Assembly (NCBI GenBank): GCA_903632075.3
Contig: CAHIKZ030005201.1
Location: forward strand, 2,326,001-2,390,000
Reading direction: 5' to 3'
DNA length: 64,000 nucleotides
Source of the DNA: Acanthosepion pharaonis
Lineage: Eukaryota > Mollusca > Cephalopoda > Sepiida > Sepiidae
The notes under the pieces were generated by a model. That model was not told the origin of the DNA and searched no databases. It worked only from the letters and a program-made list of their open reading frames with translations. Positions 1 to 10,180 of this stretch are shown here, piece after piece; position 1 is the first letter of the stretch; each line of letters opens with the position of its first letter. Position numbers and translations under genes: made by a program.

Positions 1-445
1 AGATAATTGTTAGTGTGCCATGTTCTACCATACGGATATGTTTTCTATTTTAAGCCGGTTACTTTTGAACTTTCATTTGAAAGTTTTAGAGACCATATTC
101 ATGAAGATAGGGAAATTATCTAAGCTTAACGTACAATTTGTCGCAACTACTTCTAAAACAATAAATGAGTTAATTAATACATAACAAAATAATAATAAGT
201 TAAAACTTGAAGGAGGAATTTGCTCTATTACCTGTAATAATTGCAACAAGTAATACATCGGAGAAACCTCAAGGAATTTAAATAAAAGATTATGTGAATG
301 CAAAAGGGGTATTTTTTTTTATTTCTAACACGCGATTTACTAAGCCGAAAGTAAATTTGTGTCATGTTTTTACAACATTTCACCTTTCTTGGCATATTTT
401 AAAAGTGATAAGAGCATAAAAGAAATTAAATGAAATTGGTTGGAC
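1..445. other. unassigned AT-rich sequence
   Basis: I see no coding potential, repeat family or RNA gene here. The open frame on the minus strand at 73-303 shows no family motif. Confidence 0.5.
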
Positions 446-1263
446 TACATGGTCCGATGGGTAAATCGTCGCCATTTTATATTTTTAAATTTGCGCATGC
501 GCCTTGTTTGTTTTTGATTTTGTCGACTACACAGGGTCAGTTGGTCACTGTCTCTGAGAAAAAGAGCACCATGACGTAATTCACTCCGACCGAAATTTGG
601 AAACGGCATGCTGTATTACTTGGCATTCGTGTCGGAAGTTTCAATACGAACATTTCAGAGTGTTTGGGTGTCAATCTGAGGAAAAAAGCAGAGAATTCCG
701 AAAGAGTTGGATGAGTCTATAAAGCTGGTTGAAGTGATCACTAGGGATGGCGACGTTATGCCTCCATTCATCTTCCCACATGACCACAGTTTCAACACCA
801 AAGCCAACATCAAATGCTCTGAGGAGGGTCAAGAGGGTGGCCGCTGCAGCATGCCACGCACACCGGAGAACCCAGTCATCACTGTCAGACAATTTCTGCG
901 ACCACATCACCCCTTATATTTTGCCACCTAACTCCCTAGATTGCAACCCCCTTGATTATTATGTGTGCAGCGCAAGTTAAACGAGAGACGAACAAAACTC
1001 CTTGTAACACTAAAGATGAACTAAAGACAAGGTATATGGCAGCATTCATCAACTTAAACGAGTAGACTGTCCAGAAGAGTTGCAGGAGATTCCAGTGGTT
1101 GAAGCCAATGGCGATTTTATTGAATAAATTTACTCTTTAGTATTTCAAGATATTTTCTGTGTAATTTTGGAAAATATATCTGTTATAATGAGATATCAGT
1201 GTTATTTTTTTTTTTTTTTTTTTTCTTAATTTAGACGACAATTTATCCATCGCACCCTGCATA
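446..1263 (+). mobile_element. Tc1/mariner-type transposon, internally deleted copy 1
   Basis: Terminal inverted repeats lie at about 448-474 and 1232-1260 (inner key CGATGGGTAAATCGTCG on the left, matched by the reverse complement of the right end), with TA on both outer sides. Between them are pieces of a DDE transposase. The start ATG at 571 is followed by a stop at codon 3 and then by FTPTEIWKRHA. After a large deletion near 710 the catalytic part resumes with GDVMPPFIFP, then DNFCDHI and CNPLDYY, ending at a TAA near 1124. The segment that normally carries the second catalytic Asp (QDSAPCH in related copies) is missing. The element is about 0.8 kb, whereas an intact one should be about 1.3 kb or more, so it cannot encode a working enzyme. 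Two relatives lie at 24.5 and 47.9 kb. Confidence 0.85.
1200..1224. repeat. poly(T) tract in transposon 3' end
   Basis: A T-homopolymer just inside the right terminal repeat of the Tc1/mariner-type element. Confidence 0.8.
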
Positions 1264-1500
1264 AACCCGAATACACATAAAAAAAAATTATAGAGAAATG
1301 TTTAAAATTTCAGCTTTCCCTCCTCTTTAGTGTGCATGTGTATTTACAACAACGTAAACATTAATTTAGTTCAAAGAAGTCTTAAAAGACAAAACGCGAC
1401 AAACGAAACTTTTTTTCCAATTTGTCAGTAAACATTGTTCTGATATATAAAAAATTTATATAGAATTTTTTCCAAAAAGACTTAAAGCGGACTGTTTGTA

Positions 1501-1513
1501 ACACACACACACG

Positions 1514-1599
<86 letters not shown>
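1501..1599. repeat. compound (CA)n(TA)n microsatellite
   Basis: About 50 bases of CA repeat run directly into about 45 bases of TA repeat. The CA-to-TA junction recurs in several arrays of this window. Confidence 0.95.
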
Positions 1600-1602
<3 letters not shown>

Positions 1603-1659
1603 AATAGCTGTTAAGTGTTAGTGAGAACTGTGTAATATATTATGTACATATAGTGGGCT

Positions 1660-2040
1660 CTCTGGTCGTATTCGACGTATGAGGGTCAAGCAGATCAGTT
1701 CCTAGATATCAACAGCCCGATACCAGCACGTGTGATTTGATTATAGTGGTGAAGGTTTTTTGCAGAACCAACCACACTTTTTGAAGGGCCGAATACAGAG
1801 ACCTGCTGCACTACGTGCCACAAGGTCCCCCAAGCGACCCTCCGTAGGTTTTGAATTCAGAGTTGTCCTTCTCCTTGACCAGTTGACATCCTAGGTTATA
1901 GAATCTGTCAATTACCTATGGCTGGAGCGAGTATTCATACCTTTCCCAAGGGTATTAGCACGTAAGTGAATGTATTGGATTCAACTGGAATTCGAACTCG
2001 GCTCTCCGAACCCCCAGTCTCACTTCTCCGGCGTGTCTCC
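1660..2040 (-). mobile_element. tRNA-derived SINE, family A
   Basis: Read on the minus strand, a tRNA-like head carries a B-box-like GAGTTCGAATTCCAG near 2000, followed by AATACCCTTGGGAAAGG and a body with GACCTTGTGGCACGTAGTGC. The same body lies at 15.2-15.6 kb in plus orientation. The head is shared with family B, but the tail differs. The 3' end diverges from the other copy near 1730. No coding capacity. Confidence 0.75.
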
Positions 2041-2165
2041 TTTATGAGTGGGTAAATTACTCTCGAGTAGTTTGTAACACGTTAATTATAATCTTTCAGT
2101 TGCGTCTGTCTTTGGGCAGAGTGCGCTCAGGGGTGGCTCCGTCAAAGGACAGATTCGCAACTAAG

Positions 2166-2170
<5 letters not shown>

Positions 2171-2207
<37 letters not shown>
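2171..2207. repeat. (TA)n microsatellite
   Basis: About 18 TA units. Confidence 0.95.
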
Positions 2208-2209
<2 letters not shown>

Positions 2210-3170
2210 CCACATTTCATATATTTCTCCCTTTTTAGTCATTGTGCACAGTTATTTTATTTCCTCAATCGATGAAGAGAGGGGAACGAAAACCGGTCAG
2301 CCGTTTTCTTCGCATCTTCCGTTTTGAATTACCGTTCAAGGTAATTATCTTTTCTTTTTTTTTCTTCCAATTTCCATAAAGTATAATTATCTTAATAGCA
2401 ATAATAACATGAAAATGTTTCAGCCGAGCTTTTCTCTAGGCTTGCTTTAGTATGTAATCTATATGGAGAGTGGTCTAATTTTTCCCCTATAGTGTCTACC
2501 CATATTGCAAAGAAAGAAAACAGGCGAACTTTTATTCGTCTGAAGGAATTTAGCGCAATGCAATTTTAAATCAGACAAACATGTGTGTGGATAAAAGCAA
2601 AAGTATAACAGCTACATCAGCATTACTGCACACGTCACAATGCCCCTAGTGAATACACAGGTTTTAATGCCATGGGAAAGTATTATCAAGGAGACGGATC
2701 TCCAGTAACTAGGTTTATACTTATAACCAATTTTTGTCCACGAATGAACAGAGGTCTGAGGGGAAAACGGAAAACTAGAAGACCAAACGGACAAAAAAAT
2801 AGTTGCAAATATATTGATCGAAACAACCCATTCACCCAGACTCGTGTGATTCAGGTGATTCCATGATCTTTTCTTTCTTGTTAAAGAAGATCTAATTATA
2901 CACCAAACGAAAGTAATAACAAGAAACAATTAAAATGAGGTCATTTTTCCAAAAAACCTTTGGTGTGATATTTATCCAGCTCAGAATTACGGAATCGACC
3001 TTTATCTACCTTCCCTCCACATCACTAACACCGCGCTAATCCCGCTTAGCTTTTAATCTCTTGACCAACATCAAACGAACTGTTTGAACCAAGATATAAT
3101 TCAATGATTACCATAAGTGACGCTCCTTTCAAGAGAACGGGAGAACATATCCACACAAAAGCTGTTCATT
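2210..3170. other. unassigned sequence
   Basis: The opposed open frames at 2612-2929 (minus) and 2672-2866 (plus) overlap each other and show no domain. I recognise no repeat. Confidence 0.5.
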
Positions 3171-3242
3171 TATTATGGCCTTGTGCCGGACTAGGCTAAA
3201 TAAATAACTTCGGCATTTATTATGGTTAATAGTGTTTTAGTC

Positions 3243-3300
3243 TAATGAATTCGATCTTCACCGAGTGCTCCAATACGGTCTTGTGCCTGACTAGAACAAT
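3243..3300 (+). mobile_element. 5'-truncated tRNA SINE fragment, family D
   Basis: It contains a degenerate B box (TTCGATCTTCAC), then GTGCTCCAATA and CTTGTGCC, matching the distal part of the family D SINEs at 49.7-49.97 kb. A second tail-like piece (GGCCTTGTGCCGGACTAGG) lies at about 3179. Confidence 0.45.
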
Positions 3301-3990
3301 TTAAGTAGATAACATTAACATATCTGCGGTTGTGTCAAAGTTACCCATCTCCAGAATGGGTCCTAAATGAACGTAAATCCCGATTAATCCGTGTTAGTTG
3401 GACAGGATTTTATTTTTGCTGACGCAAGAAAAATTGTTAACAGGCTTGTCTGAATTTTTATTTCTTCAATTACGGCACCAAATTTTGAATTCATTTGTCG
3501 GACATTCCTGACTTTGAGCCAAAGAAAAACAATTTAAGTAACGTTAATAATCTCTTGAATCTTTTTCATTAGAATTAACAAGCTTACCAAAATGAAAGCG
3601 GATGGAATTACTTCTGCCCGCTTGGTTCAGAATTTTAGAAAGTTTCTCAGAAAAATGAAAAATAAAAATTCTTGAGTGGTAAAAGTCTTTGATTTTGGAA
3701 AAAATAGAGCAAAAAATGGAAAAGAGGTTAGGAGAAGTGAATGCAAGCGTCTGGTTGGTCGATTATCAACCAGACTGGTCTGTCTGGAAAAAAATCAAGT
3801 CAAATAAAAAAAAAAAAAAAATTAATTATCGAGAAAATATTATTGAACTTTTATAGAATTAATAGTTTTTTTTTTCTTTTCTTTCTTTATCATCGGTTTG
3901 ATCCGCGGGTGTGTAAAGTGGGTTTTCAATCTACCATCAAAATAATTAATTTCGAAAATATTTAAAGTAGAATTGAAAATGGCTTCTTTT
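3301..3990. other. unassigned AT-rich sequence
   Basis: There are poly(A) and poly(T) stretches at about 3807 and 3866, and nothing else recognised. Confidence 0.5.
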
Positions 3991-4003
3991 TATATACGTG
4001 GAT

Positions 4004-4102
4004 ACACACAAACACACTCACACACACACGAACAACACACACACACGAGCAACACACAAACACGGGTACGCACACGCACATACACATACATATACACACA
4101 CA
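4004..4102. repeat. degenerate (CA)n microsatellite
   Basis: CACACA runs are interrupted by GAACA and ACGAGCA. The open frame across it is only translated repeat. Confidence 0.9.
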
Positions 4103-4721
4103 GAAGTACTTAACGGCACACACGAACATGAGGTGTGCATCGAAAGTAATACCTCTTATTTATTATTTTGTCGGCGTTAGAGCCAAATGTTTGGCATTCT
4201 GGTAATTGAGATTGAACCTTCCTTCCATAATTTTTAATTTATTCATCATTCTTGTCTTCTTATAGAGAACAGTCTGCCAGATTGACATCTGACATGAAGG
4301 TGTGTATAAAGGAGATGTGTATCATTGAATTTCTCCATGGGGTAAGTTGCTCCGAATCATTTTCATCGATACTTGCAGAAAAGGTTTTCTTGTTTGCGTA
4401 TTTTAAAAAAATTTTTTTTATTTGTAAATGATATATTGGGCAGGTAGTTTCTCTGTTTTCTGGGGCCCTTATGTTATCAATAACACTCTGAAAGCATATA
4501 TGAAAAGTCAAAAACACAAACGAAAACGCAACGAAAAATAACGCGGAAAGAAGAAAAACAGCACCAGTCTACAACAACACCTAAAATTAACCTTTGCCCC
4601 GACGGAGAAATAGTTATAATCACAACTCGAAAACAAAGACCAGAGTTCATTTCCGAAGGCAGACATGAAAATAATACCCACTATGTTACATACAACCACA
4701 TCATTAACAATAAGGTCAAAA

Positions 4722-5195
4722 TCCAGAGACGGATATGCTATGTGATTGGCCCTGATCTGGCATCTCGTTTACAGTCGCTCTCTCAAAGACGTGTCGTCGC
4801 TTCCTTCTGTCTTTTTTGCAAATACTGTCACGGTAACTGCTCCGACGAGCTACTTTCGTTGGTTCCCAAATTGCAATGAATTTAAACGTGCTACTAGGTT
4901 GGCATCTCAGTCCCACCTTTTCACTGTAGCTGTCTCTTCTACTCCAATAGCTTCATGTCTCGTACTTCTCTTATGTGGAACTCACTTCGTCTTACTTGCT
5001 TCCCTGATAGCTATAATCTTCAATTATTCAAATGCAATGTCAATCGACATCTTCAGATACCTGGATCTAATTTCCCCGTCCTTCTCTTCATCCTTTCCTC
5101 TATCACGCCTTTTTACTCTTGCTCCCACTCTCTGTAACCCCTTGTGTGCTAGTGGCACTCCCACCTTGCTTGGGGTGAAATGATTTTTTAAAAAA
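4722..5195 (+). pseudogene. non-LTR retrotransposon 3' end (RT C-terminus and 3' UTR)
   Basis: Frames read VIGPDLASRLQSLSQRR, then VASFCLFCKYCHGNCSDELL, and after a frame change SRTSLMWNSLRL and FKCNVNRHL. This series is typical of the end of ORF2 in CR1/Jockey-group LINEs. It is followed by a pyrimidine-rich 3' UTR ending in TTGGGGTGAAATGATT. The same end occurs on the minus strand at 45.3 kb, and the same protein region at 6.3-6.9 kb. At least one frameshift and internal stops make it dead. A MITE sits just downstream. Confidence 0.8.
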
Positions 5196-5210
5196 AAAGG
5201 GTAAATAAAA

Positions 5211-5401
5211 TACAGTGTAACCCGGATATAAGAGACCCGGATATAAGAGAAACCCGGATATAAGAGAGATTTTCTCTCGTCCCAAATTAGAGCCTGTGTT
5301 AATGTATATAAAATAGACCAAACCGGGATATAAGAGAAACCCGGATATAAGAGACTTCTTCTCCGGTCCCGACAACTCCCTTATATCCGGGTTACACTGT
5401 A
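5211..5401. mobile_element. palindromic MITE, copy A (CAGTGTAACCCGG family)
   Basis: A 191-bp element starts TACAGTGTAACCCGGATATA and ends with the inverted equivalent; TA lies on both ends. The inside repeats CCGGATATAAGAGA in both orientations, so the whole unit can fold. The TA target and CAGTG start fit the pogo/Tigger branch of Tc1/mariner. Other copies are at 24.3, 26.3, 40.2 and 40.4 kb. Confidence 0.85.
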
Positions 5402-6250
5402 CTATAATACAAATGGAATTACAGAATAGGCGGAATGTTTACAATGACGACAAAGTTATAAAGATAATATTTATGTGAAATATACGCTCCATGTTCAGTA
5501 ACTAGTTTTAGAAATTGTTTAAATATTGACTTTGTGAGTGAACCAAACATCACTCCATCCAGAATAGCGTTCCTAATATTATCGTCACTAACAGATTGAC
5601 GCCCGCCATTGCAAACTTTCCTCTTCCAAATTCTTCACAATACGTATAAATATTTGATATATTCTTTTCCGGTGATGTCGATCCACACGATATTACTTTG
5701 GACTAATTTGAATTAGGAAACTATAGGAAATTTAAAACCAATGTAGTTAAAATTCAATAAAATATTAGACTACGGAAAATATTTACCTAAATCTTAAAGA
5801 TTACTGGGTAGTTAAAAATTATATAAAAATAGCACTCACGTTATATTCTTCAAGTAGACTTTACAGATATGTCTACCGTCAGTCAAGCTAACTTCAGTGA
5901 CTTGTCAACATATTAAATAAACATCTATCGCCGTGTTAAAAATACATTTCTGTGAAATTTTAAACTTAAACTAATACTTGTTTGAAATCAGATTAATTAA
6001 ACTTTATTCTGTATTACGACATAATCTTTCTTAAAGTTCTGGTAACCAGTTTAATAAAGAAAAACTTTGAAAATCCAGTAAAATGATAAAACTGATATAT
6101 AGTCCACTGCAATTTATGCTTCTTACGTGAAATATCCCGAATTGATTGAATTATTTTCGCGATTCTCTTTATTAGTTTAAAATCAGGAAAAATTCAAAGT
6201 AGTTAATAATGTAAAACGTAGGATAAATAGATATTTTTAAAATCCAGTTC
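5402..6250. other. unassigned AT-rich sequence
   Basis: No ORF, RNA or repeat family recognised. Confidence 0.5.
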
Positions 6251-6254
6251 ATTT

Positions 6255-6890
6255 CAAGCAAGACAATAAAGCTACTAAGACAGAAGGTGTAACTGGGTGT
6301 GGAAGAATTAGAAAACAGAACCTTTACACTGAAGTGAGAACAAAACAAAAGTTATGAGACGGACAGTAAATAGCGATTAAAATTGGATTTGGATTTTTGA
6401 AGATTAAAGTTGACTGGAAAATATAAAACCGGAAAGGAGTTCCACAGGCGAGAAGCACGAGGAAAGAAACTGTTAGCATAGAATTTACAGTTCCATCTAA
6501 CCAACTCAACTGTATTTTAATGAGACCTCATCGCTAGTCTAGTACTGTCCTTAAATTTAAAATGTCTAGCGAACACTTTACCCGAACAATTACCATGAAA
6601 GTATTTATAGAAAAGACACAGAGAGGCAACCTTACGGCGATGGGAATATGACTGAAACCAAGCCGCCAGATCAGGACCAATAATATTGCTGATTATTCTT
6701 TGAATTTTATCAAGGAGCTCTAGATAAATAGCAGGAACACCATACTATATATGGCAGCAATATTTTAAACATGGTCGAATGGTACATAATATCATTAAAT
6801 TCAATAGAAAATTATCTTACGTACGAGAATCTTTATGTTTGCGTGAAATGAATCTAGATATTGCCTGAAATATTGTGATCGAGTGATTTC
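6255..6890 (-). pseudogene. non-LTR retrotransposon ORF2 C-terminus
   Basis: On the minus strand, shifting frames give RPCLKYCCHIWYGVPA, DKIQRIISNIIGPDLAAW, VASLCLFYKYFHGNCSGKVF and LWNSFPVLYF. This is the thumb and C-terminal region of a CR1/Jockey-group reverse transcriptase, homologous to 4.7-5.1 kb on the opposite strand and to 45.3-45.6 kb. Several frameshifts and stops are present. The RT catalytic core is absent, as expected for a 5'-truncated insertion. Confidence 0.8.
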
Positions 6891-7063
6891 AACCAACTTA
6901 CTGGATCAATGGTATGGAAATATGTCACTCTCCCTATTGTTAAATACTTTTCAAAAGTCCGCGTGACTATTATACTTTTTGGTTCAATTTCAAAAAATAT
7001 CTTTTTTAAATATTTATCTGTCATTAGTTAATGAAACATTTAACAATGAAAAAATGCTGCCCA

Positions 7064-7175
7064 AACACACACATATACACACACACACAGACACACACAT
7101 ACAACCATATAAAATACAAACATATGACACATGCACACATATGGCACGTCACTAAACACATACACACATATTACT
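7064..7175. repeat. degenerate (CA)n/(ACAT)n microsatellite
   Basis: CACACA runs are broken by ATA and GAC. Confidence 0.85.
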
Positions 7176-7337
7176 CCAAAAGTTATTTTAGTGGATGCAC
7201 CTTGTTTGTATTTAGCAGAAGCTTACTTTTTTAACCAGCGTGAATTTCGTCTACCAGTTTGCGTATTTGAGAAAAAAAAAAACCTGCGTCCTCCTTTATA
7301 GGGTAGACCACTGTCTTTTCCAGTTAAAGACAAAGTC

Positions 7338-7390
<53 letters not shown>

Positions 7391-7404
7391 ATAATAATAG
7401 TGGT

Positions 7405-7456
<52 letters not shown>
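7338..7456. repeat. two (TA)n arrays with a 19-bp spacer
   Basis: Two arrays of about 50 bases are separated by a short unique spacer containing TGATAATAATAGTGG. Confidence 0.95.
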
Positions 7457-7458
<2 letters not shown>

Positions 7459-7615
7459 AGGAGGACAAAATTCAGGTAGAGATCTATGTACAAGACAGAG
7501 CAAGAATATAATATAAAAGGCCGAAACAGTAATATTCCATGGTTATAATTTATTACATTGGAATCGTAATCGCGATCCAATTCATCAGACCTACAAATAA
7601 CCATTCTCGGCAGAT
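7457..7615 (+). repeat. TA-flanking interspersed repeat, copy T1
   Basis: It begins next to the TA array with AGGAGGACAAAATTCAGGTA, continues with ACAGAGCAAGAATATAATAT and ends with ATTCCATGGTTATAATTTAT and GATCCAATTCATCAGACC. The same blocks recur beside TA arrays at 7.77, 12.39, 24.2 (minus) and 63.84 kb. Confidence 0.7.
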
Positions 7616-7706
7616 CTTGTTATCACAATTTGGGATATTTAATAATAAAGATGATGAAAACAAAAAGAAAAATGGAATTGACTACATTATATACCCAAAA
7701 CACATT

Positions 7707-7707
<1 letters not shown>

Positions 7708-7746
<39 letters not shown>
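7708..7746. repeat. (TA)n microsatellite
   Basis: TA array with one AAATA interruption. Confidence 0.95.
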
Positions 7747-7752
<6 letters not shown>

Positions 7753-7769
7753 GGTAATCCGTATGGGTA

Positions 7770-7862
7770 AACCCAAGGAGGATAAAATCCAGAGAGCTCA
7801 ATGTAAATCCAGAGCAAATAATTTAAATAAAAACTGACCACTTTAAGGTTCCATGTAATAAA
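7770..7862 (+). repeat. TA-flanking interspersed repeat, copy T2
   Basis: It contains AGGAGGATAAAATCCAGA, GAGCTCAATGTA and TTCCATGTAATAAATTATTT in the same order as copy T1, but diverged. Confidence 0.5.
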
Positions 7863-8224
7863 TTATTTAACCACAGTCCTTTTAAAGGACTGCGGATCAT
7901 CAGACTTTACTTCCAAAGTTTGAAACAAAAAATGAAAAGAAATTTACACATTTTTGACGGGCCGTATTAAGCATATGTAAATTAACGAAGTGATGGAGTG
8001 AGTGTGGAGAAAAGACATGAGTGAGTTAGATGTAATTTAAAATTTCTATTCTTTCATACTTAAAATTAATAATGTGTCAATGGACCTTCTCAAGCATGAA
8101 AGAATAGAAATATTAAATATTAATACGGACACAAGAAAAAATTAAATAACGTACTTAATCGCTGTACCTTGCCAGTCGTTTTTAACGAAACATGTATAAA
8201 AGAAGTATTGCTGCACGAATATTC
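7863..8224. other. unassigned sequence
   Basis: AT-rich with no ORF. A short inverted repeat joins TTCTATTCTTTCATACTT (about 8046) and AAGAATAGAAATA (about 8100). Confidence 0.5.
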
Positions 8225-8225
8225 A

Positions 8226-8228
<3 letters not shown>

Positions 8229-8284
<56 letters not shown>
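8229..8284. repeat. (TA)n microsatellite
   Basis: About 28 TA units. Confidence 0.95.
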
Positions 8285-8286
<2 letters not shown>

Positions 8287-8444
8287 TGAACATAGAAGTC
8301 TGGCCATATTATATTTGCACACGCTCTATTTCTGATATTGAGCACTTTATCCCATAAATATAGCACACCTTAAGACTATATTTCTTCATATATATATATA
8401 TATAAAGATATGTCTCATTAAATAATTTACGCATGATTTTACTT

Positions 8445-8645
8445 ATTTTTTTTTACCTATTTTTAATATGATCCTCTCATGTTCACGGACAAGCTTCTTA
8501 TTATCCGTATTAAAGGGAGAAAGAAAGTTACCATATTGATGCATATTCATTTATTCCGAGTACTTTCGACATTAGTTAATGTCATCTTCAGGATTTTGCT
8601 TTATCAAGGTCTTGGTTGAATTTATTGCGAGGAGTACTACACAAA
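8445..8645 (-). repeat. P1 repeat with hammerhead-like core
   Basis: The minus strand reads CTGAAGA (8585-8591), then a 17-nt hairpin whose arms GACATTA and TAATGTC pair perfectly over 7 bp, then GAAAGTAC (GAAA at 8564-8567). The block TTTATTCCGAGTACT (8551-8565) recurs in the same orientation at about 8621-8638. Relatives are at 29.2 and 47.5 kb, with a partial one at 32.7 kb. CUGANGA-stem-GAAA is the conserved core order of hammerhead ribozymes; activity is not shown. Confidence 0.6.
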
Positions 8646-8815
8646 AATGAGCGAGACGAAATAACCCTAGACACGGGCAGCAGAAATCGAACAATCTACC
8701 ACCATGGACTAGAATTAAGCTGAAGATCACCCGAATCAACAGGCACCTGATGACGGCCGAGAAGCGCAAAAGTCGAAACGTTGTGATAATAACAATTCCT
8801 AATGTAAATAATTAC
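8646..8815 (+). repeat. P2 repeat tail with hammerhead-like core
   Basis: CTGATGA at 8747-8753 and GAAAC at 8775-8779 are separated by 21 nt with a weak stem (GGC with GTC). Upstream AATCTACCACCATGG and downstream AATGTAAATAATTA correspond to the P2 copies at 11.0, 33.5 and 46.1 kb. Confidence 0.55.
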
Positions 8816-9009
8816 TTTATTTTTTTTATTTGTTTTTGCATTTCCAAAATACTACTCTTGTTGAAGACTTCTGTCTTTTTCTTTCTGTTGTCTATAGTTC
8901 ACTATAAATATATTTCGCTAAATGAGTTTAATTTTGTAAACATTTTGAATGTGAAAGTTTTGCTGATTGGATCAACGATGAATAAGCGAGACCGAAGCTG
9001 GCTGTAATA

Positions 9010-9545
9010 TCAAAATGATTCCCCTTACCTTTGATCCCAACAATACACTTTCATTTGCCAAGTCCACATCTCACAATGACATAGAGTGCATTTTATTCTT
9101 TAAAAATCGCCAATACTGACGTCGTATGAAATATATATGCTTCTTTGGATGTCGAATGGAAAGTCCTGAACAATTAGCGTGGCTTACCAACTGCGACGTT
9201 TGTGATAAGAGCAATGGCTATAATGAGACCGGACTTCCGGTCATACGAACTGGACAAAAACTGTCTTTTGATCTTTCGTTTTCCACGGTCACTATAGCAA
9301 GAGATAAAATGACTTTCCTAGCAAAGGAAAGCGTGGAAGTGCACGCAAACAGACATGTCCATAACATAAAGCCCTAATACATAAAAGGCACACACAAAAT
9401 AGAGACTTCATTATTCCACATCATTTTGACTATCATTTTCTATATCATTGTTGTTTTTGTCACAGCGTTTCTTCATCTTACTCGCACTGATTCGAGTTCT
9501 GAGATTAGGGATTTTGGCTTCCTTTCGTCTTTCTTAAACCTATGG
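9010..9545. other. unassigned sequence
   Basis: One 83-codon open frame at 9126-9377 (plus) begins MKYICFFGCRMESPEQ and has no motif I recognise. There is no sign of splice sites or conservation, so I do not call it a gene. Confidence 0.45.
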
Positions 9546-9547
9546 TA

Positions 9548-10180
9548 ACTTACGGCCATATCAAGTTGAAATACTGGTTCCCGTACGATCACCCATCTGG
9601 GTGATCGCTTGAGAATACCATGTCGCAAGCTTGGATCTGGTGTAATGGATAATGGCTTATTGTTAATCAAAGAGCCGAGTTCCAATTCCCGTTTGGATTC
9701 GTCGTATTCACTTGCTTGCAAATACCACTGGGAAAGTATCTATAAAATGAACCCGCTCGGCCCGGTGGCTAAGATCAAAGTGTAGTATCTGCGCTTTGTG
9801 AGCTGCCGGGTCGGGTGTCTGTCGTACTCTCTGCTTGCAGAGAGTAACCCGGACGAAGCTCCGCCGAAGGGTACGGTTTCGTTGGGGGAGGTTGACGGAA
9901 CTGGCCCGCCTCGGCGGGTTTGGATGGTTATTTATTTTTGGCTGGGCCTACGGGCTCAGAGATACCCACATTAAAAAGGCCTTGTGCCACATTTGATCCC
10001 CGTGGGTGGATTGATAAATACCACCATTGGGAAAGGTGTGAATCCACAACTTTCCTCCCCAGCTATGGGCTAATTAGTAAGTATTGTATCACTAAACCAG
10101 TATCATCTCAAAACAATTTTTACAATCTAAAAATATTTTCTGACTTTAAATGAAAAAGGTTGATAAGCCGTAAAAAACAA
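9548..10180 (+). mobile_element. 5S rRNA-tRNA composite SINE (family C), copy 1, interrupted
   Basis: The head at 9548-9620 is 5S rRNA-like: TTACGGCCATATCAAGTTGA, then GGTTCCCGTACGATCAC, then CATCTGGGTGATCGCTTG (box C region) and GAATACC. The middle of 5S (box A and intermediate element) is deleted. After AAGCTTGGAT (9627-9636) it passes into a tRNA-like head with TGTAATGGATAATGGC and B box GAGTTCCAATTCCCG. The body resumes after a U2-type insertion (9740-10015) with ATTGGGAAAGGTGTGAATCC and CCCCAGCTATGGG, and the tail ends GGTTGATAAGCCGTAAAAAA. The junction and the tail match the minus-strand copy at 32.2-32.57 kb. Confidence 0.8.
9740..10015 (+). mobile_element. U2 snRNA-headed retroelement, copy 1 (longest)
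   Basis: It is inserted in the SINE above with a target duplication of about 17 bp (AAATACCACTGGGAAAG at 9720-9736; a near copy at 10016-10036). Positions 9756-9791 match the 5' end of U2 snRNA: CTCGGCC, three other bases, then TGGCTAAGATCAAAG and TGTAGTATCTG, with one inserted A. The rest is a structured body with the hairpin CTCTCTGCTTGCAGAGAG, an Sm-like ATTTTTGG, a GGGCCTACGGGCTC hairpin and the tail GGCCTTGTGCCACAT. There is no poly(A). Copies 2 (17.9 kb) and 3 (59.6 kb) share the body and tail but lack the U2-like part. An alternative is a one-off template-switch chimera. Confidence 0.7.

Noticed and set aside
5103..5375. coding frame over the MITE
   Set aside because: It encodes only the repeated ISGFLLYPG string of the palindromic MITE, repeated at 26.4 and 40.5 kb.
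9126..9377. 83-codon frame as host exon
   Set aside because: No flanking splice consensus that stands out and no recognised domain; kept as unassigned.
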